The translations under genes and the position numbers were made by a program. From NCBI RefSeq assembly GCF_014655715.1, contig NZ_BNBM01000017.1:62001-126000 (forward strand): a stretch of 64,000 bases of DNA. Direction: 5' to 3'. Each line of letters opens with the position of its first letter. The stretch's first letter is position 1. Below the pieces are notes generated by a model that did not search any database, was not told where the DNA came from, and saw only the letters and a program-made list of their open reading frames with translations. Shown here one piece after another: positions 51,506 through 59,999 of the stretch. Source of the stretch: Streptomyces lanatus. GTDB taxonomy: Bacteria; Actinomycetota; Actinomycetes; Streptomycetales; Streptomycetaceae.

Positions 51506-52051
51506 TCAGGAGACGGGGAGGATCGCCTGCACGGTCTTGCCTGTGGTCTGGCCGTGCTCGTCCTTCATCACGTCCCACGACAGGTGGCCCTTGTAGTGGG
51601 CCACCCACCACAGACCGTGGGGCGTGCCCCGGACGTCGCCGCTCTGATTGGCGACTTCGGCGAAGCCCTGGAAGGAGAGGAGGGCGTCACCGACCTCGAT
51701 GAGCAGTTCACGGGTCTTGGCGTCGATGATTAGGCGCAGGGTGATAGTGCCGTCACCGAAGGGCTCGCCGTGGACGATGGCGTTGTCCACCAGCTTGTCG
51801 GCGATGCGGGCCGCGATGTCTACATTGCCTTCCCAGCAAGCCATCGTCAGCGCCGGCCGGACCTGCTGCCGTGCAAGGAGCCCCGAGGCCCTACTGGCCA
51901 CCATCGACACGCTCCACGTGAAGGCGGGCTCGGCCTCCGGCCTCAAGGGCAAGGGTGTGGCGACGTCATGCGCGCTCACCCGCGGTTGCTGTTGCCCGCT
52001 TGTAGTGCCGTCACCTGGGGAGGACACGTGGGCGGATTTCCGGACGGTCAC
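51506..52051 (-). CDS. ATP-binding regulatory protein (anti-sigma-type HATPase)
   Basis: A 181-residue protein. GTG 52051 overlaps the upstream stop. It has ADKLVDNAIVHGEPFGDGTI (N box) and HGLWWVAHYKGHLSWDVM, a shortened HATPase_c of the RsbW-like type. It lacks transmembrane segments. Paired with the next HATPase gene upstream, it is likely to bind and control a partner in the conservon region. Confidence 0.72.
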   Translation of the reverse strand: MTVRKSAHVSSPGDGTTSGQQQPRVSAHDVATPLPLRPEAEPAFTWSVSMVASRASGLLARQQVRPALTMACWEGNVDIAARIADKLVDNAIVHGEPFGDGTITLRLIIDAKTRELLIEVGDALLSFQGFAEVANQSGDVRGTPHGLWWVAHYKGHLSWDVMKDEHGQTTGKTVQAILPVS

Positions 52052-52530
52052 GACTGCCCCTCCGCTGCCGGTAGCTCGATGCGGCACCAGGTCTCGGCGC
52101 CGGCATCCCTGGTGCCCCAGGTCCCGCCGTTCTCCTCTGCCACGGCTGCAACAAGTTCGAGGCCACGTCCCGACTCGGCGTCCTCCTTCGCTCGTTTGAG
52201 CTTCGCGGCACCCGGCATGCCGTCGATGACGGTGATGACCAGGAAGCCCTTCCGGATGGCCATGTCCAAGAAGACCTCGCTAGTGCCGCTGTGCACCAAC
52301 GCGTTGGTCAGCAACTCGGAGACGACCAGCATTGCTTCGTCGATCAGGGCGTCGAGGCCGCAGAGCCTGAGCTGCGTGGCTGCAATTCGGCGCATAGCAC
52401 CGACGCGGCACGCGTCGTTGTCGCGGGGCGGGCCCGCGCCACAGAGCGGCTCGACCTGGAACCGCTCACTCATCACGACCTTGTCGTGGAGGAGCGTGTG
52501 GACGGGGTGTGCGGCTGTCGTCGTCATCAT
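52048..52530 (-). CDS. ATP-binding regulatory protein (RsbW-like)
   Basis: A 160-residue protein, ATG 52530 behind AGAGGAC. It has AMLVVSELLTNALVHSGTSEV (N box) and GRGLELVAAVAEENGGTWGT (G box), classic for single-domain ATPases that work as anti-sigma or partner-switch proteins. Such genes abound in Streptomyces and often flank conservons. Confidence 0.82.
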   Translation of the reverse strand: MMTTTAAHPVHTLLHDKVVMSERFQVEPLCGAGPPRDNDACRVGAMRRIAATQLRLCGLDALIDEAMLVVSELLTNALVHSGTSEVFLDMAIRKGFLVITVIDGMPGAAKLKRAKEDAESGRGLELVAAVAEENGGTWGTRDAGAETWCRIELPAAEGQS

Positions 52531-53102
52531 GTCCTCTGGGGGGAGTGCAAGAGGGCTCGGACGGCCGGCATGGTCCTACGCAAAGGGGGACGTTTGCTTG
52601 GACCGAGGAAGGCCTGGGCCTCCGCGATGCACCGCGCGAGCGGGACGGGGCTGGTGAGCAGCGGAGCGCCACCAATGATCTGCTCGTCGTCCGGTGGCTC
52701 CAGCCACTGCGCGAGCAAACTGACTGGCCGGGGTGAGGGCACGAGAATCACGTGCCCGACGCTGAGGCAGGCGGGCCGGGGTTGACGTTCGGGCCATTTG
52801 GCTGTGGCCATCAGTCCGTTCCAGCGCGAGGCGGTGCCTACTGGCACCAATACAGCCGCGGAGCGGAGATTGGTGAACAGCACTGCGGGGCCAAGCGGCT
52901 GCTCGTACTGGGCCAGAAGCCGGTACGCCATACGCACAAGTGACCGGTCGGCCATCACTATGTCGAAGGCCACGCCGCACTGAAGTCGCCGGGGGAGATG
53001 AGGATTCTCCTCCCACAGGCCGATCGCCGTGTTCGGGTCCGGAGCCGCTGTGGCAAACCACGCGGACAGTGCCTCAGCCTCGGCCCGTTCGCAGGTTTCC
53101 AT
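52527..53102 (-). CDS. Primase/polymerase-like hypothetical protein
   Basis: A 191-residue protein, ATG 53102; an upstream start near 53165 is possible. Parts such as GVAFDIVMADRSLVRMAYRL, VLFTNLRSAAVLVPVGTASRW and VILVPSPRPVSLL recall the bifunctional primase/polymerase N-terminal family, often found near these ATPase genes, but I see no clear catalytic acidic pair. It shares ATG-overlap coupling with the RsbW-like gene. The fold assignment is tentative. Confidence 0.5.
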   Translation of the reverse strand: METCERAEAEALSAWFATAAPDPNTAIGLWEENPHLPRRLQCGVAFDIVMADRSLVRMAYRLLAQYEQPLGPAVLFTNLRSAAVLVPVGTASRWNGLMATAKWPERQPRPACLSVGHVILVPSPRPVSLLAQWLEPPDDEQIIGGAPLLTSPVPLARCIAEAQAFLGPSKRPPLRRTMPAVRALLHSPQRT

Positions 53103-53336
53103 GAGTCCTCCCGGCATCACGACGACACACCAGGTGTGTGTGGCGTGACCCAGTGCAGCGAACATGCTGCTCGGTGAACAGGTCTTTTCCCCGGAACCCT
53201 GCCAGCCCTTAACCGGTCCTTTGGCGGCCTTTTCACCGGCCCTTTCCGTCTGACCTGGGCTTTTCAGTGGGGACCCCTCACACGCTGGCACCAGAGTCGC
53301 TACCGTGAGGGCGAAACCAGACGGCAAGGGGTGGCC

Positions 53337-54653
53337 ATGCGTGAACTCAAGCGGTTACGCATCAGCGCGAACCTGACTCAAGAGGCGATGGCCGACGTAC
53401 TCACCGCCCTTGCCCGGCGTCTCCGTGATGAGGGCCGCATTAGGGCGCTCCCCACCTTCAGTGTGCGACAACTACGCAAATGGGAAGTCGAAGAGCCTCC
53501 CCCTTGGCCTCACCCGGACGCCCGCGCGGTGCTTGCCGCTTACTGGAAGCGCCCCGTGGAGGAACTCGGGCTGCGGCCGCCGCAGCCCGATGACCTCCCC
53601 GTGGTACTTACGCCGGTACCGCTGGCCAGTCAGGCTTCTTCGGCAGGCCCTCTTTTGGTCACGTCCGCTTCAAGCCCGCTTACGGATGAGGCGCCACCGC
53701 CGTGGCTAGCCGAGACCACCACCGGTACCAACCGTTCTGGTGAGTGGCGGATCGCGCCGGAGGAAGTGGAGCTTCTGTCGGCCGCCGCCGACGACAACTA
53801 CGCGATCGACCAGCAGTTCGGCGCGAACCGGCTGTGGCGTCCAACGCGGGCGCATCTGCTCTGGACGCACCACATGATCGACCGGGGCATCTACGACGAG
53901 CCGCTCGGGCAGCAACTTCACGCGTTGGCAGGGAAGTTGACTACGTCACTTGGGTGGTTCTGCTACGACGCCGGCCTCCAGGCTCAGGCGCGTCAATACT
54001 TCTCCGAGGCCCTGAACTCCGCCAACTTCTCCGGCGACGACGTGCTGGCCAGCCGCACGTTGAGCAACATGGCCCGACAGGCTGTAGACCTGAACAAGGG
54101 ACGAGAGGCAGTGCGCTTCGCCAAGCTCGGCCAGCGCCACGCAGAGCTGTGGGGTGCGCCCAGTCGCGTTGCTGCTCTCCTCGCGATTCGAGAAGCCCAG
54201 GGACACGCGCGGCTTGGGGACGCCTTCAACTGCGAGGTCGCCATCAAGCGGGCATGGAAGGAGTGGGAGAGCGGCGATAACGAGCAGGACCCGGATTGGG
54301 CCCTCTTTCTCAACCTCGCAGAGCTGACCTGTCTGGAGGGCATGTGCCGCCTTGACCTCGGACAGACGGCGCGCGCACAGAAACTCCTGGCCCGGTCTGA
54401 AGCACTACAAGATGTCACCCACTCCAGGAACCGGGGCATGTGCCTCGGCCGACTGTCCGTTGCGGCAGTCGCGAACGGTGATGTCGACCACGGCATGTCC
54501 GCCGCGTCCGACACCCTCCGACTCGTTGAGAGCGGAATGTCGTCCGCCCGAACCGCCGGGCAACTGAAGATCATCCATGACGGCATGCTCCTCCATCGCA
54601 GCGCCCGCGGCGTTGGGGATCTACTAGAACAGATTCGTGCTCACGTCGCGTGA
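53337..54653 (+). CDS. Streptomyces DNA-binding regulator with TPR-like C-terminus
   Basis: A 438-residue protein. ATG 53337 follows AAGGGG by 5 bases; the in-frame GTG at 53331 overlaps that site. Residues 1-80 form a helix-turn-helix domain (LKRLRISANLTQEAMADVL, SVRQLRKWEVEEPPPWPHPD). Residues about 130-430 are TPR-like helices. It heads a three-gene plus-strand operon with the GNAT and GGCT genes and is divergent from the primase-like gene. The 234 intergenic bases hold the promoters; no clear operator was found. Confidence 0.8.
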   Translation: MRELKRLRISANLTQEAMADVLTALARRLRDEGRIRALPTFSVRQLRKWEVEEPPPWPHPDARAVLAAYWKRPVEELGLRPPQPDDLPVVLTPVPLASQASSAGPLLVTSASSPLTDEAPPPWLAETTTGTNRSGEWRIAPEEVELLSAAADDNYAIDQQFGANRLWRPTRAHLLWTHHMIDRGIYDEPLGQQLHALAGKLTTSLGWFCYDAGLQAQARQYFSEALNSANFSGDDVLASRTLSNMARQAVDLNKGREAVRFAKLGQRHAELWGAPSRVAALLAIREAQGHARLGDAFNCEVAIKRAWKEWESGDNEQDPDWALFLNLAELTCLEGMCRLDLGQTARAQKLLARSEALQDVTHSRNRGMCLGRLSVAAVANGDVDHGMSAASDTLRLVESGMSSARTAGQLKIIHDGMLLHRSARGVGDLLEQIRAHVA

Positions 54654-54677
54654 GCCAGCAAAAGGAGAGTGCACACC

Positions 54678-55223
54678 GTGGACCCGGAGTTCCAGCGGCA
54701 CGATGCGAAGTCGGCGAAGGGCATCATTTCCGAACTGGTCGACGTGTACGCGAAGGTGTACGACGTCCCTCCCTACATCGGTGACGAGTTCTTCTCCGTC
54801 GACTCGTTCCGGACACGCCTGGAAACAGCCTTCGACACCAAGGGATTCGAGACCGTCACTGCCCGGCTCGACGGGCGAATCGTGGGATATGTACACGGCG
54901 CGACCCTGCCCGCTGACAAGCCTTGGTGGATCTCCCTCGACGACCGCCGCCCCGCCGGACTGATCGATTTGGCCGGGGCCGAGGGCATCTTCTGGCTACG
55001 GGAGCTGATGGTCCTCCCTGAGTTGCAGAACCAAGGGCTCGGACGTCAGATCCACGACACGGTCATTGCCGGGCGTACGGAGAGCGTCACGACCCTGACC
55101 TGCATCGTCGACAACCAGCCTGCCCACGATGCTTACCTGCGATGGGGATACACGATTATGGGACAGATCAAGCACGCCGAAGAGTCACCCCTCTACGACG
55201 CGATGTACCTGCCCTCCTCCTAG
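54678..55223 (+). CDS. GNAT-family acetyltransferase
   Basis: A 181-residue protein. GTG 54678 is preferred (9 bases after AAGGAG) over the in-frame GTG at 54669, which touches the site. It has the GNAT acetyl-CoA loop LPELQNQGLGRQIHD in the form R/Q-x2-G-x-G/A, then DNQPAHDAYLRWGY, the usual end. It probably acetylates a small amine. The second gene of the regulator operon. Confidence 0.82.
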   Translation: MDPEFQRHDAKSAKGIISELVDVYAKVYDVPPYIGDEFFSVDSFRTRLETAFDTKGFETVTARLDGRIVGYVHGATLPADKPWWISLDDRRPAGLIDLAGAEGIFWLRELMVLPELQNQGLGRQIHDTVIAGRTESVTTLTCIVDNQPAHDAYLRWGYTIMGQIKHAEESPLYDAMYLPSS

Positions 55224-55236
55224 CCCCGGAACGCAC

Positions 55237-55728
55237 ATGACGCAAACCATCACCAGTCTCACCCCGGTCCCGGAGACCTCTGGTCGCCGGGACCGACTCG
55301 CGCACGGTCCCAACGTGCTGTTCGTCTACGGCACGCTCCAGTTCGATGCCGTCCTCAAGGCCCTGTTGGGCCGAATACCGGAGCAGGTTCCTGCCTCCGC
55401 CCCCGGGTACCGCGCGGCCAAGCTCAAGGGCCGGGTCTATCCAGGTCTCGTCCAAACTGGCGGCGGATCGGCTCCCGGCACGGTCTTGCTGAACCTCAGC
55501 AACGACGAGTGGCGCATCCTCGACTCATTCGAGGACGAGCACTACGAACTCCAAGAAGTCCCCTTGTCCAACGGCAAGTTGGGGTGGGCGTACGTCTGGC
55601 CAGGCGGAGACGTCCAAGCCGCCGTCTGGAGCGCCTCAGAGTTCGAGGACCATCACCTTGAGGAGTACGCGGCGCGGTGCGCCCGAATCGCTCCCGGACT
55701 GGCAGCAGGCGAGCCGAAGGGCGAATAG
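55237..55728 (+). CDS. Gamma-glutamylcyclotransferase-like (AIG2) protein
   Basis: A 163-residue protein, ATG 55237, 13 bases after the GNAT stop. VLFVYGTLQFDAVLKALLG is the YGTL substrate motif, and ILDSFEDEHYELQEV carries the catalytic-type Glu region. It likely acts on gamma-glutamyl amines or similar peptides in the cytoplasm. With the GNAT neighbour it may form a small detoxification or modification unit. Confidence 0.82.
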   Translation: MTQTITSLTPVPETSGRRDRLAHGPNVLFVYGTLQFDAVLKALLGRIPEQVPASAPGYRAAKLKGRVYPGLVQTGGGSAPGTVLLNLSNDEWRILDSFEDEHYELQEVPLSNGKLGWAYVWPGGDVQAAVWSASEFEDHHLEEYAARCARIAPGLAAGEPKGE

Positions 55729-55845
55729 ATGCCGGCGCGGCGTACGGCGGGCGGCCCGTCGTACGCCGCTCTGGTGTTCCGGTGCCCAGGCGACGGCCGC
55801 TGGCGCAATGTCGCCTTCTATCGGACCCTTTCGGAGGCACGATGA
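55729..55845 (+). CDS. Possible 38-residue peptide
   Basis: ATG 55729 overlaps the end of the GGCT gene. The frame reads MPARRTAGGPSYAALVFRCP and ends FYRTLSEAR. The C and the PGDGRW segment resemble small phage or plasmid proteins, but its short length makes this weak. It overlaps the end of the opposing membrane gene by 28 bases. Confidence 0.35.
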   Translation: MPARRTAGGPSYAALVFRCPGDGRWRNVAFYRTLSEAR

Positions 55846-56252
55846 ATGAAGGCACGGAGCGACTCTCGGGCCAACTCCGTCTTCGTGTCCAACTCGTCTC
55901 TGCTGTCTGCCCGGTGAACGTCACTGGCTGTCCGGAAGGTAGCTTCCGCGAGGTCGAGGACTTCCTGGTCGCTGACGTAGAACGCAATGCCGTTGATGGC
56001 CTGCCGAGCCACACCACGCAGCCGGTGGGCTTCGGTCCGTGCTGCTCGATGGTCGGGGCCTTCTGTGTCCTCGTTCTTCCGGTGCCACCAGTCCTGTTGC
56101 TCACGGATCACTTCGGTGATGGCGCCCATGTACGCGAGAACGGCGGCCTTGCGCTCACTCCGATCAGCGGAATGCCGCTGGAGGAGGTAACCGAGCGCGG
56201 CCCCCAGGAGCGTGCCGACGATGGCGACGAGGCTGACGAGTACCTGAGTCAC
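55818..56252 (-). CDS. Single-pass membrane protein with coiled-coil
   Basis: A 144-residue protein. GTG 56252 is taken as start (weak site); the frame is open to 56285. It has one transmembrane segment (VLVSLVAIVGTLLGAALGYLL) directly at the N-terminus, followed by a long helical cytosolic part with AVLAYMGAITEVIREQQDWW and ARQAINGIAFYVSDQEVLDL. Similar small proteins are common in Streptomyces. Role unknown. Confidence 0.6.
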   Translation of the reverse strand: MTQVLVSLVAIVGTLLGAALGYLLQRHSADRSERKAAVLAYMGAITEVIREQQDWWHRKNEDTEGPDHRAARTEAHRLRGVARQAINGIAFYVSDQEVLDLAEATFRTASDVHRADSRDELDTKTELARESLRAFIHRASERVR

Positions 56253-56666
56253 CCACCGATAGGAGCATGTCGGGTTGCTCCACACCAGAGTTGGTCGAGG
56301 CAGGTGTCACGCTTCGCTCGCCGCCCCCTGGCCATCGAGTTCCAGCATGGAGTAGCTGCCTTCGGCTGATTCGTGTAGCCGACCCGCACGAGGCCAAGCC
56401 TAGGCAGCGCGGTTTGGGCGCGGTCCGAAGGCGCGACGACACCGGGGGTGGGAAATCGGCCACTCGGCGGCCTCCTCCACCGTGCGCACGGGTGTGGGCG
56501 GCCTTGTCGGGGTCCCGGTGGCCCACCCAACCGCATGGCCTTGGTGATCGATGCACTTCCCGGGCTATTGACCAGCGGAAACGGCGAAGCCGTAACAGGA
56601 ATCGGTACTCCGACGTACAGGGACTGAGGGCTGCCCGTCCTCGCCCGAACAAGGAGATGCCCCTCC
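56253..56666. other. Gene-poor stretch between cargo and phage-like operon
   Basis: 414 bases with no open frame I would support; the frames present are antisense or extensions of neighbours. An AAGGAG ribosome-binding site for the next gene lies at its right end. No repeat, tRNA or attachment-like sequence was recognised. Confidence 0.5.
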
Positions 56667-57335
56667 ATGAAGACCCCTCGGCCCGTGTCCCTGCAGGGGT
56701 ACGACAACCGCGGCATGCCCGTTGCACCGACCTGGGACCGTGCCCACCTGGTGGACAAGGTCATCAATACGTACTCGCTCAACGGCACCCTCCTCGACCG
56801 CGATGTCGTCGACCTCTACCTCGCCGAGGCCGCAGACAAGGCAGCGTGTTCCCTGCTGAGGGACCAGTGGAAAGACGGCTTCCCAGTCGCTGCGTACTCC
56901 GAGCTCCTCTCGGCAATTGCCGCGCTGCGGAACCTTCTTGGCTACCCCCCGACGCCGACGGCTCGAGATATCCACGACTGGGCGCGTGCCCTGCGCGACA
57001 TTTCCCACGAGGCGGTCATGGGCGTCCCGGCCGACCTGCACGAGGTCAGCATCGTCGAGGGCCCGCACCGTGGCGTCGCGCTCGCGCTGTGGGGGCCGAA
57101 GACAAGCCGGGCCTCCGACAACCTGCCGGGCCCGCCGCTGACCCTGGAACTGCCGATCGTCCACGGCGACAGCGAGACCTTGGAGCACGGCACCGCCTTC
57201 TACGCCCGGCTCAAGAGACCCAACCCCAACAGCGGGCAGTGGGAATTCTGGCTCGACCGCAGCCACGAGTTCCCAGCGGAAGGCTCGCGCCCGCACCTGC
57301 TCCCCATCACGCCCGCCCCTGGCGGCCGCGCGTGA
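56667..57335 (+). CDS. Hypothetical protein heading the small-gene operon
   Basis: A 222-residue protein, ATG 56667 behind AAGGAG. It begins MKTPRPVSLQGYDNRGMPVA and has a helical middle (YSELLSAIAALRNLLGYPPT) and a beta-rich end. No family recognised. It starts a rightward chain of six overlapping genes of phage or plasmid character. Confidence 0.65.
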   Translation: MKTPRPVSLQGYDNRGMPVAPTWDRAHLVDKVINTYSLNGTLLDRDVVDLYLAEAADKAACSLLRDQWKDGFPVAAYSELLSAIAALRNLLGYPPTPTARDIHDWARALRDISHEAVMGVPADLHEVSIVEGPHRGVALALWGPKTSRASDNLPGPPLTLELPIVHGDSETLEHGTAFYARLKRPNPNSGQWEFWLDRSHEFPAEGSRPHLLPITPAPGGRA

Positions 57336-57574
57336 TCGCTCTCGCCTCCACCCTCATCTCGTCCCCGGCCGCGGACGCTGCGCATGACGCTGCGCACGAG
57401 ACCGCGGCCCGGTTTGAGCACGGTGCCTACTCGGTGCAGTGCCCGGAGTGCCACGTCCCGGCCGGCGTGCTCTGCCTCGCCCGGCGCAACGTGCACGCTG
57501 CCCGCCGAAGTCTGTATCTGCAGAGTCCGAAGTCCCTCGGCCTGGTGCCACTCCTCGTGGGCTGCGCCCGATGA
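57332..57574 (+). CDS. Small zinc-knuckle-like protein
   Basis: An 80-residue protein. GTG 57332 overlaps the previous stop (GTGA). CPECHVPAGVLCLARRNVHA is a C-x2-C...C metal-binding pattern seen in many actinophage and conjugative-element small proteins. It may bind nucleic acid. Confidence 0.6.
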   Translation: MIALASTLISSPAADAAHDAAHETAARFEHGAYSVQCPECHVPAGVLCLARRNVHAARRSLYLQSPKSLGLVPLLVGCAR

Positions 57575-57837
57575 CGGCAATCACCACATCGGCGCAGGCC
57601 GCAAGAAGAGCCGTCTCCTGGGCGGCGTCCGCTGAGGACGCCGCCCAGGCTGCACGCGCCCGCCGCCAGAAGGGCGACCAGTGGGCTTCCCAGCGCGGCG
57701 GCCGGGGCAACTCCGTCGACTGGTACGAGCGGGCCGAGTCCTACGAGCGGACCCGCGACAAGGCCGTGGCCATGGCGAACATGTGGGCCAACATCGCCGG
57801 CGTCCTTCACCTGGCAGAGGAAGGTGAACCGTCGTGA
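57571..57837 (+). CDS. Small helical protein
   Basis: An 88-residue protein, ATG 57571 overlapping the previous stop. It is Ala/Arg-rich and helical (AARRAVSWAASAEDAAQAAR, then RTRDKAVAMANMWANIAGVL). It resembles small accessory proteins of phage early operons. Function unknown. Confidence 0.6.
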   Translation: MTAITTSAQAARRAVSWAASAEDAAQAARARRQKGDQWASQRGGRGNSVDWYERAESYERTRDKAVAMANMWANIAGVLHLAEEGEPS

Positions 57838-58493
57838 CCGCTCTTGCCGTTGAGGCCCCGGCCGCGTCCCACTGGTCCGGCCGCCTCGTCGTCCGCGCCG
57901 CGGGCCGTCCCCTGCTGCACATTGCGGCGGAGGGCGTTACGGCCCCCTTGATGCCCGTGTTCACCGTGCCCTTGGAATGTCAGCCGGACGCCGAACGGGC
58001 GCCGGGCGTACGGCTGTGGGACGGGCCCGTCACCGAGGCGAGCGTCTGCCCGGCCTGCCTGCGCTTGCTGCGCGGGGAGCCGGAGCCCGAGCAGCCGCAA
58101 CTCCTCCCCGCAGGCGTCGCCGAGGAACTGCCGCAACCCGATCCAGACCACCGCGGCCGCCGCCTCTGGGCCGTTCCGGACCCGGTGACGTACGCCGAGG
58201 CTCATCTACCGACCGAACACGCGCGACGCCCGATCAAGTGGGCGTTGCCGTGGCGGCCGATCCCGGTCATCACCAACTACGACCCCTCCTGTGAGTGGTG
58301 CGGCGACCCCGCACACGGCGAGATGGTCCGTGGGACCCATGGACACCCCTCGTCCCAGACCGAGCCCCTGCGGGCGTTCCTCGCCCGCCGGTGCACCGCT
58401 TGCCAGGAGATGACCGCGTACGAGCAGGTCGGCAGCGACCTCCAGACCATCGCCCACCACAAGTCGCGCGCCCCGAAGGACTGCAACCGATGA
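57834..58493 (+). CDS. Cysteine-rich hypothetical protein
   Basis: A 219-residue protein. GTG 57834 overlaps the previous stop. Pairs of cysteines (EASVCPACLRLLRG; DPSCEWCGDPAHG; ARRCTACQEM) suggest two or three zinc sites. Type-specific function unknown. The same style of zinc pairs runs through the operon. Confidence 0.62.
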   Translation: MTALAVEAPAASHWSGRLVVRAAGRPLLHIAAEGVTAPLMPVFTVPLECQPDAERAPGVRLWDGPVTEASVCPACLRLLRGEPEPEQPQLLPAGVAEELPQPDPDHRGRRLWAVPDPVTYAEAHLPTEHARRPIKWALPWRPIPVITNYDPSCEWCGDPAHGEMVRGTHGHPSSQTEPLRAFLARRCTACQEMTAYEQVGSDLQTIAHHKSRAPKDCNR

Positions 58494-59194
58494 GCTCCAC
58501 CCTTGCCGCCGTGGCCAATACGGCTTCCGACACCACAGCTCTGGAACAGCGCATCGCCCTGATCGCGTGCCGCGAAAACTCCAGCCCGGGGAAAACACAG
58601 GTATGTGACCGCCACCGCCACCAGGCCCGCGTCCTGCTGACCATCGCGGCCGAGGGCGCCGTCGACGCCCTCGCCGCGGCGATATGCGGCCACAAGGGGA
58701 AATGCCAACCCTGCAGCGCCAAGGCGCTCGAGATCATCCGCGTCTACAACGAAGGGGCCCTACGCGAAGCGGTCGCATTCGACCTTGAGGGCGGTCTCAT
58801 CGACGTCTCCCGCATCCACGCCCTGGCGAACGACGCCTCCCGGTTCCACCGGGCGAGCCTCGGCTGTCCGCCCAACCGCGAGGTCGTGAACGCGGCCCGG
58901 TGGGCATACGAGAACGGGAAGGTCGTCCTTGTCATGACGGCGGGGGACCGGCGCCTGGAACAGCTCGTGGCCACATGGCTGGGGCGGAACGGCGTGCCCG
59001 CGACGCTGGTCCTGATGAGGGGCCGCGGCGACTACCGTCCCGGCGCCGTGGTGAAGCGGGAACGACTGCGCGCCGCCCACCGCCAGTTCGGCAACCTCAC
59101 CGTCTGGAGCGCCGACCCGGGCGTGAACCGCCTGTCGGAGCAGGAAGGCATCGAAGTCATACCGCTGCCCGGCTACTGGGGTGACGTTGCGTGA
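58490..59194 (+). CDS. HAD-like phosphatase-type protein (polynucleotide 3'-phosphatase-like)
   Basis: A 234-residue protein, ATG 58490. The C-terminal part reads like the phosphatase half of phage polynucleotide kinases: VAFDLEGGLIDVS for the catalytic FDIDGTL motif (second Asp replaced by Glu), VVLVMTAGDRRLEQLVATWL for the TGR region, MRGRGDYRPGAVVKRERL and TVWSADPGVNRL for the final acidic motif. The N-terminal 110 residues have cysteines (CENxS; CGHKGKCQPCSAKALE). The atypical DLEGG core suggests altered or lost activity. Confidence 0.62.
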   Translation: MSSTLAAVANTASDTTALEQRIALIACRENSSPGKTQVCDRHRHQARVLLTIAAEGAVDALAAAICGHKGKCQPCSAKALEIIRVYNEGALREAVAFDLEGGLIDVSRIHALANDASRFHRASLGCPPNREVVNAARWAYENGKVVLVMTAGDRRLEQLVATWLGRNGVPATLVLMRGRGDYRPGAVVKRERLRAAHRQFGNLTVWSADPGVNRLSEQEGIEVIPLPGYWGDVA

Positions 59195-59850
59195 CGCGTC
59201 CAGGGAACCAGGAACTCGCCCCCGAGGAGTTGTCCAAGCTGCTCGGGGGCGAGTTGCTGTCCACGCTGCCGCTCGAGGGCTGGCACACAGTGACGCTGCA
59301 CTGCCAGGTCGACGCGATCGGCCCGTCTGACCGGCACCAGGACCTGGTGAAGCTCGAGGTCTCCTTCCCCCCGGCCGCGCCTGATTCGCCGTGCAAGCAG
59401 TGTCGTGGACGGAAGATCGTCCCCGACTTCAATCAATGGAATCCGCACTACGGAGAGCCGAAGCCCGTGCCCTGCCCGGAGTGCACCACGTGCACCGCTA
59501 CCGCCCTGCACGCTCTCGCCGGCGTCGTGCGCTGCGCCCTGTCGGCCGGGCACTACGACGAGGAGAAGCGGCCGGAGGGCGGGGCGTTCTCCGAGGACCC
59601 GGGCGGTTGGCACCAATCCGCGCCCGACCGTGAGGGTGCCCGGATCTGCTGGACCGACAAGGCGCACGCGGCGACGCCGCACGACTCCCCGACCGTGCCG
59701 CTCCTCGATCGCCCGGTCCAGTTCATCCGGCTGAACTGCCCGGCGTGCGGGCCGGCGGCCGTGGAGGAACACCCCCGTCTTCCGGGCTCACTGCGGTGCC
59801 AGAACTGCAAGGAGCACCTGGGCCACGGCCATTTCGAGGACATGCCGTAG
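59191..59850 (+). CDS. Zinc-ribbon-type hypothetical protein
   Basis: A 219-residue protein. GTG 59191 overlaps the previous stop. It has CKQCRGRKIVPDF with CPECTTCT, later RLNCPACGPAAVEEH and LRCQNCKEHLG, which gives two separate zinc-ribbon-like parts. It ends the six-gene chain. No enzyme motif seen. Confidence 0.62.
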   Translation: MTRPGNQELAPEELSKLLGGELLSTLPLEGWHTVTLHCQVDAIGPSDRHQDLVKLEVSFPPAAPDSPCKQCRGRKIVPDFNQWNPHYGEPKPVPCPECTTCTATALHALAGVVRCALSAGHYDEEKRPEGGAFSEDPGGWHQSAPDREGARICWTDKAHAATPHDSPTVPLLDRPVQFIRLNCPACGPAAVEEHPRLPGSLRCQNCKEHLGHGHFEDMP

Positions 59851-59999
59851 CCGTTGCCGCCAAGGTCCTGTGAGGCCTGTTCAACGGCGGTGGGAAGAAG
59901 TCGTAAGCCAAGTACGGGAGTTCACGGGGAAGGGTCTTGGCCAGCCGGCTGGGGACCTTGTCGTGTCCGTGTCGGAGGTTCATGCGATGATCCCCCGTC

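Noticed and set aside
49941..51611. A longer CvnA with an N-terminal extension to 51611
   Set aside because: The extension overlaps the coding frame of the upstream ATPase gene, while ATG 51452 begins the usual basic start before the first membrane segment.
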